Assembly: GCA_023301725.1 (NCBI GenBank) | Contig: JALZUD010000043.1 | Coordinates: forward strand, 1-64,000 | Source of the DNA: Granulosicoccus sp. | GTDB taxonomy: Bacteria > Pseudomonadota > Gammaproteobacteria > Granulosicoccales > Granulosicoccaceae | Reading direction: 5' to 3' | DNA: 64,000 nt | Part shown: positions 59,613-64,000 of the stretch, piece after piece | Position numbering within the stretch: the stretch's first letter is position 1 | Layout: every line of letters starts with the position of its first letter | Notes under the pieces: generated by a model | Told to the model about the DNA's origin: nothing | Databases searched by the model: none | What the model saw: only the letters and a program-made list of their open reading frames with translations | Position numbers and translations under genes: made by a program

Positions 59613-60299
59613 TTACTTGACAACAAAAACCCACAGTTGCCCCTCTTCTACCGACACTGCGATAGCGTTTGAGACAGCCACATTACTCAGCCCCAGCGTG
59701 CAGCCACTGCCAAGCTCCGCATCTTTGAGTGCGTAGTCGAGCCCTTGTGTACAAACACCTCTGGCGCTGGGCATGGGTAAAAGACTAATAGTTTGCGAAG
59801 GCAGTACAACGGCCACCAAAGGATAATCAGGCGTTACAACATAGGCCCTTACCGAGGCATCAATGTACGAAATTTCAAAAGGCCAGCACGCCTGAAGCGG
59901 CAACAGCCAGTTAAACAGGTGGTGATCACTGCGACCACCTGAAACACCTAACAAGGTCACACGACTGACTGATTGCTCAGAAAGCCAGTGCAATGCCAAT
60001 TCAAGGTCGCTGTTGTTTTTACGGCTAGGGTAACTTTTGGTGACACTGTTTTTCAATCGGCCATCGCTCAATACTTCAGGCGAAACACTGTCAAAGTCAC
60101 CCATAAGAATATCAGGCACCAGCCCCGTATCCAGACAATGCTCTATACCTCGATCTACGCCAACAATGATGTCACAAGTATCCACACGCTCACCAGGCCA
60201 AAACTCACAGTTGTAATCGCCTCCAGCAAACACCCACGCTTGCGATTTGACAGGGGTTGTGTTGATCTGGGCATTGTCAGCGGAACTGATACTACTCAT
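59613..60299 (-). CDS. thiN: Thiamine pyrophosphokinase
   Basis: Transfers pyrophosphate from ATP to thiamine, giving TPP in one step. The 228-residue protein shows the N-terminal GVDRGIEHCLD, the acidic ILMGDFDSVSPE metal motif, NNSDLELALHWL (the DxTDxExAL-type site) and LLGVSGGRSDHHLFN. Its C-terminal beta domain ends near LWVFVVK. Together with thiBPQ it makes a complete thiamine salvage route. The start at 60299 overlaps the upstream gene by eight bases; 60311 is possible. Confidence 0.9.
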   Translation of the reverse strand: MSSISSADNAQINTTPVKSQAWVFAGGDYNCEFWPGERVDTCDIIVGVDRGIEHCLDTGLVPDILMGDFDSVSPEVLSDGRLKNSVTKSYPSRKNNSDLELALHWLSEQSVSRVTLLGVSGGRSDHHLFNWLLPLQACWPFEISYIDASVRAYVVTPDYPLVAVVLPSQTISLLPMPSARGVCTQGLDYALKDAELGSGCTLGLSNVAVSNAIAVSVEEGQLWVFVVK

Positions 60300-61554
60300 T
60301 GATAAAACCATCGGCGAACGACAAGGCTTTCGTCAAGCCCACTAATGTGCCTGAAAATCGCTCGCCTTGAGTCTCATCCACTGAACTGAGTACATCTATA
60401 TCTAACTGCAAGCCCTCGACCATAGCAGGCAACAGTCGCCCGCTCAAAAAACGGCTTTCAGCCACCAGCTGCTGTGCGCCAAGCTGATCTACTCTAATTT
60501 CTGATCCATAGACGTCTCCAAATGCTTCATCGTCAACACTCCATCGGATAAGCGACGGCGAGTCTATTTCACGCTCTGGAAAAAACAGCGCCATAGTTGT
60601 ACCCTGGCCCGGATTGCGATCAAGGGTCAGTTTCGGTAATCCAGCATCCGGATTGACAGGTTCACTGACCTCCGGAGAGGTGAGAGCCACATAAAGCGAG
60701 CATGATTTTTGCCCAGTTAGCTCAATACAATCAGCTACCCACGATCCAAAGAAGGCCGTCAATTGTTGCTCAGGCTCTTCATCGTCGACGTTGTTGTCCT
60801 CAATAGGTGCAATTTCTTGCACTGCCAACGACGGCGCATTATTGACATCATTGGGTAACTGCTGAAAATTAGGCAGCTGGCAATCGGCGTCAGTGGGTAG
60901 GCGTAGCCCAATTAGCTGGCTTAACTCAAACACACCACTGTGTCCTGGTGGTGCTTGCTCTGCATTAACAGTATTGCCGACAACCGTTGCATGGAGAACT
61001 TGCCGCTCCCCCGTGACCGTGGACAGGTAAGTTTGCTGGATAAGCCCAACAGCATCTGGCACACCTTCAACCCAGTAGCGCTGCTCACTACCACAAGGCT
61101 GAAACGAATTTCGCTCAGCGCCAAAAACATAAAAACCCTGCACTGTCGGTACGGTGGCGCTTTGTAAACTTACAAGGGTGCGCAGCTCCTCTAATCGTTG
61201 ATTAGACATATCAACAAGACATTGCTTGGCAATCTGTTCGGCTTCGCCCCGTGGCGATGAAAAATTCAAGTACCAAAGACAGTTCTGACGCCGATATTCT
61301 TCAAACGCTTGCTGTGATGATTGCAACCCTGACAACGATTCACCTGATAGGGAGCTTTCCAGAGAATTCGTGATCGACGCAATATTGGCATCTGAGATAT
61401 CAAGGTAGTTATCCAGACAACCGTGTATCAGGTCAAGATCTTGAGATTGTGCGCTGCATTGCGCTAGAACAGAGTCCTCAACGCCTTGAGCGTAAGGGCT
61501 CGTCGCTGCTAATAGCAACGTAAAAGTAGCCGCAATACGAAATAACATGACCAT
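60292..61554 (-). CDS. Secreted multi-domain protein, LprI-like N-terminus
   Basis: A 420-residue exported protein with a signal peptide ending near SPYAQ. Residues about 25-120 resemble the LprI/DUF1311 domain, with paired cysteines and QQAFEEYRRQNCLWYLNFSSPRGEAEQIAKQCLVDMSNQRLEEL. The middle holds FYVFGAERNSFQPCGSEQRYWVEG, a motif shared by periplasmic lipoproteins of unknown role. The last part (FFGSWVADCIELTGQKSCSLYVALTSPEV) recalls invasion-associated locus B domains. It overlaps the kinase by eight bases. No function can be stated. Confidence 0.7.
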   Translation of the reverse strand: MVMLFRIAATFTLLLAATSPYAQGVEDSVLAQCSAQSQDLDLIHGCLDNYLDISDANIASITNSLESSLSGESLSGLQSSQQAFEEYRRQNCLWYLNFSSPRGEAEQIAKQCLVDMSNQRLEELRTLVSLQSATVPTVQGFYVFGAERNSFQPCGSEQRYWVEGVPDAVGLIQQTYLSTVTGERQVLHATVVGNTVNAEQAPPGHSGVFELSQLIGLRLPTDADCQLPNFQQLPNDVNNAPSLAVQEIAPIEDNNVDDEEPEQQLTAFFGSWVADCIELTGQKSCSLYVALTSPEVSEPVNPDAGLPKLTLDRNPGQGTTMALFFPEREIDSPSLIRWSVDDEAFGDVYGSEIRVDQLGAQQLVAESRFLSGRLLPAMVEGLQLDIDVLSSVDETQGERFSGTLVGLTKALSFADGFINE

Positions 61555-61762
61555 GTGGCGCCTAACTCAGCAAGGGATGAACTTCCGATCGTACAGACTT
61601 TGCAGTCGTCATCCAATGGTGGCCACGAAACATATCGAAGGAAAGTTACACAATCTAGGCACAATTCCATCAGTGCAGCGGCGTATAATCCGAATTCCGT
61701 CACAATTATTGGTCGCTTGAAGCACTTGCCTCCAAACACCACACAGCGATAGCCACAACACA

Positions 61763-63325
61763 GTGATTCATCAAAAGGCACCAAAAGCCCACTCTGGCGC
61801 AGCTCTACTCTGGACCTTAGTCTGGATCATTGGTATGGCGTCCATAGCTTGGGCAGCTGTAACGTATGCGGTGCCAGCATTTGAAAAGAAACAGCGAAAC
61901 ACGATAGTACGCACGGTTGCCAGTATGAGCGAACTACCGCTGAGTATTAACATCGATGGATTCAACGCCACGCTCTCAGGACAGGTTCAGGACGCCGAGA
62001 GCAAAAAGTCCATAGTTGACGCATTGGGCTTCCATAAAGGTGTGTTCACTGTTAACGACAAGTTAAGGGTCGCTCAAATTGAACAGCCCACAGACTCACC
62101 AGCGACTCCTTTTGTATTTGAAAAGCTGACGGCAAACCTTACAGGCAAAACGCAAAGCTCAACGGTACGCGTACCGTTAAGATCACGCGATACGCGCCAA
62201 GCCATTGAAGAGGCATCCAAGCGCGCTGATGCCGCAACCCACAACGAATCTGCCAAAAGCGAAGAACTCGCAGCTGAACCTTCTTCGGACACGACGAGTG
62301 CTATCGCTGCAACAGCTGTTGTGTCGAAAGACAAAGAAACATCAGAGTTGTCAGGTGTCGCAGTGGCAAATGCAATTGACACAATACCTGTCACCACTGA
62401 GGCGCAAGATGTTTCAATCGCATCACACTCTTTAACCGACCCTGATACACACAGTGAACCAGCTGATACAACAACTCAAAGCGATACAACTCCGGTCGAT
62501 TTAGAAGTACCGACAGAGATCGAGGCACAAGTTGAGACAGAAGCCATAGTGGAATCAGAGGTAGTCGTGGCTGCAAGCGTGAAGCCCGAGGCAATCGTTG
62601 AAGCTGAGAACAACGCGATCACAGAAACAAAGACGGAAACAGAGACAGAGACAGAAACAGAGACAGAAACAGAAACAGAAACAGAAACAGAAACAGAGGC
62701 AGAGGCAGAGGCAGAGACAGAGACAGCCAACATTCAGCTTGCAGAGCTATCCATACCGTTAGTGCAAACCCAGTCCTCTAGCTCAGGCGAGTCAAACGCA
62801 ATAACCACTGTGCGCCCGGATGTACTCGTCGAAGAATTACTAGAAACCGCGCGCGCCGAGGTAAAGGCATCTCAGTTAAACAACACAAATGAGACAGCAC
62901 CTCTGGATCCAACTACGCTTCAATCTGAAACACTAGCGTCAAAGACGCCTAAATCGGCAACAGAGACAGCACAGAAATTGCAACAGGCTTTGACCAGACT
63001 GCCGTCCACGCAAATTCTATTTGAATCAGGTAGTGCAGTATTGACCCCCGATAGCATTGACACTCTGAATCAAGTTGCTGATGTACTTATTTCGTACCCA
63101 GAACCTACCGTGTCTATTGAAGGACACACTGATGCTTTGGGTGAGGGTGTTGAGAACCTTGAGCTTAGCTTGGCAAGGGCTGTAGTAGTGCGCAGCTTTC
63201 TTATTGACAAAGGAGTGTCTATGCTTAACCTTCGAGCCAAGGGATTTGGTGAAGATATGCCTATCGCGAGTAATGATACAGCCGCTGGACGCGCTACCAA
63301 CCGCCGAATCGAGTTCAAATTCTGA
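61763..63325 (+). CDS. OmpA-family protein with BON-like domain and Thr-Glu repeat linker
   Basis: A 520-residue envelope protein. One N-terminal helix (LLWTLVWIIGMASIAWAAVTYAVPAF) anchors it. A BON-like domain follows (SINIDGFNATLSGQVQDAESKKSIVDAL), then a long acidic, disordered linker containing a run of Thr-Glu pairs. The C-terminus is an OmpA domain that binds peptidoglycan (ILFESGSAVLTPDS, IEGHTDALGEG, LSLARAVVVRSFLIDKGV, NRRIEFKF). The layout resembles mycobacterial ArfA. A TATAAT lies at 61684-61689. Its stop overlaps the next start (TGATG). Confidence 0.85.
   Translation: MIHQKAPKAHSGAALLWTLVWIIGMASIAWAAVTYAVPAFEKKQRNTIVRTVASMSELPLSINIDGFNATLSGQVQDAESKKSIVDALGFHKGVFTVNDKLRVAQIEQPTDSPATPFVFEKLTANLTGKTQSSTVRVPLRSRDTRQAIEEASKRADAATHNESAKSEELAAEPSSDTTSAIAATAVVSKDKETSELSGVAVANAIDTIPVTTEAQDVSIASHSLTDPDTHSEPADTTTQSDTTPVDLEVPTEIEAQVETEAIVESEVVVAASVKPEAIVEAENNAITETKTETETETETETETETETETETEAEAEAETETANIQLAELSIPLVQTQSSSSGESNAITTVRPDVLVEELLETARAEVKASQLNNTNETAPLDPTTLQSETLASKTPKSATETAQKLQQALTRLPSTQILFESGSAVLTPDSIDTLNQVADVLISYPEPTVSIEGHTDALGEGVENLELSLARAVVVRSFLIDKGVSMLNLRAKGFGEDMPIASNDTAAGRATNRRIEFKF
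62621..62726 (+). repeat. Hexanucleotide repeat (ACAGAR) encoding Thr-Glu pairs
   Basis: About seventeen consecutive units of ACAGAA or ACAGAG, with a few GCAGAG variants near the end, encode a run of TE and AE dipeptides in the linker of the OmpA-family protein. The unit is a multiple of three, so slippage changes linker length without a frameshift. Confidence 0.9.
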
Positions 63326-64000
63326 TGGATTTAAATGAGTTAATCAGTCAGCTACAAAGTAATGAGCTAGTCAGTAAACTAATCAGTGCAGCCCAGCTGT
63401 ACACGGAGATTCTCATCGCTATTGCTGCAGCGGGCCTGTTTGGCTTGTTCGCGGGGCTGATGATGCAACGATCTAAACACAAACGCAAACTTGCGCACCT
63501 CACTGAATCTAGCGAAGAACGATATGCCGCTTTAAAAGAGTCTGCAAACCGAGATTCCGAGCAACTCGAAGAACAATTGCAAGTCCTGGCAGCAGACTCA
63601 AAGTCATTGAATGCAAAAAATAGTGTTCTGATTGACACCGTAAAGCGCAACGACGCCACCTTGCAAAAGGCACGAGCAGAGTCAATAGAACTCAACCGTC
63701 GGCATACCGAAACCCAAGAGCGCCTGCAGCGCATAATCCAGCAAAAAGACAGAGAATTTGCTGAACTGGCAAACCCACGCGCAACAGGTAGCCAGAAACC
63801 GCACTACGTGAATTCAGAGTATTCGAACCGCGAATCCACCCTGAGCGATGAACTTGATACCGATTTGTACGCTGAAGAGACAGTCGCTATTTTTCCAGCG
63901 AAAAAGCGTGCTCAGGACTCGCACGACGCCGACGTAGTCGCTACCATACCCTCTGGCCGGACGCCTGACTCACCAGCTAAGAAGCGGCGCAGCATCACTG
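63325..64000 (+). CDS. Membrane-anchored coiled-coil protein, truncated by window end
   Basis: The frame starts at 63325 (TGATG overlap with the OmpA-family gene) and is still open at the window end after 225 residues. A single hydrophobic segment (LYTEILIAIAAAGLFGLFAGLMM, residues about 26-48) is followed by a long charged coiled coil of heptads (KESANRDSEQLEEQLQVLAADSKSLNAKNSVLIDTVKRNDATLQKARAES) and then a polar region. The overlap makes it a probable functional partner of the OmpA-family protein, for example in envelope organisation. No family recognised. Confidence 0.65.
   Translation, partial: MDLNELISQLQSNELVSKLISAAQLYTEILIAIAAAGLFGLFAGLMMQRSKHKRKLAHLTESSEERYAALKESANRDSEQLEEQLQVLAADSKSLNAKNSVLIDTVKRNDATLQKARAESIELNRRHTETQERLQRIIQQKDREFAELANPRATGSQKPHYVNSEYSNRESTLSDELDTDLYAEETVAIFPAKKRAQDSHDADVVATIPSGRTPDSPAKKRRSIT

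Noticed and set aside
62621-62726. Regular short repeats as a possible CRISPR array
   Set aside because: The units are contiguous hexamers without spacers and lie inside an open reading frame coding Thr-Glu pairs.

Overview
This is a chromosomal window from a motile, heterotrophic gammaproteobacterium, probably marine. The evidence is the gene order hisB-H-A-F-I-E-tatA-B-C, the gamma-type FadB/FadA pair, LpxL-type lipid A acylation, GlnRS (glnS), a chemotaxis operon and a complete uptake operon for alginate oligosaccharides. Alginate is the main polymer of brown algae, so a kelp-associated lineage (Granulosicoccus or Arenicella relatives) is a reasonable guess. The sequence alone does not fix the genus.

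Layout. 1-2.7 kb: end of a peptide-type ABC transporter operon (solute-binding protein and first residues of a permease), then a histidine phosphatase and a strong terminator. 2.7-8.5 kb: beta-oxidation genes fadA, fadB and an acyl-CoA dehydrogenase. 8.5-20.2 kb: one long minus-strand run reading GntR regulator, algS, algM1, algM2, algQ, PL15 oligoalginate lyase, ManD-type sugar-acid dehydratase, MATE transporter and AraC regulator. 20.4-27.9 kb: chemotaxis genes (mcp divergent from cheA-cheW-STAS-cheR-cheB) with sigma-28-like promoter sequences. 28.0-29.2 kb: a 1.1-kb insertion at the 3' end of a tRNA-Thr gene, bounded by 23-bp direct repeats and carrying a small gene plus a GNAT-type putative toxin, with no integrase. 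29.3-34.2 kb: coaX, birA, an M61 peptidase and a lipoprotein. 34.3-45.3 kb: lytic transglycosylase, glnS, two LysM/SH3-like lipoproteins, sixA-like, bolA, uup and several unassigned genes. 45.3-53.3 kb: gpmI, tatCBA, the histidine genes and dtd. 53.3-53.9 kb: a gene-free stretch dense in hairpins. 53.9-60.3 kb: an LpxL-like acyltransferase, a TPP riboswitch, thiBPQ, threonine aldolase and thiamine pyrophosphokinase. 60.3-64 kb: an LprI-like secreted protein, an OmpA protein with a hexanucleotide repeat, and a truncated coiled-coil membrane protein.

How it works together. The alginate operon would import short oligomers into the cytoplasm (AlgQ, AlgM1, AlgM2, AlgS), and the exolytic PL15 enzyme, which has no signal peptide, would cut them to monomers. 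The enzymes that take the monomer to pyruvate are not here apart from a possible ManD contribution, so the pathway must be completed elsewhere. The thiamine genes form a salvage route: TPP-controlled import plus a kinase making TPP directly from thiamine.

The least explained items are the mini-element at tRNA-Thr, whose putative toxin has no ATG, GTG or TTG start; the hairpin-rich region near 53.6 kb; the MATE gene overlapping its neighbours inside the alginate operon; and a possible small RNA near 41.0 kb. All functional calls come from reading the sequence and remembered family features. No database search was run.
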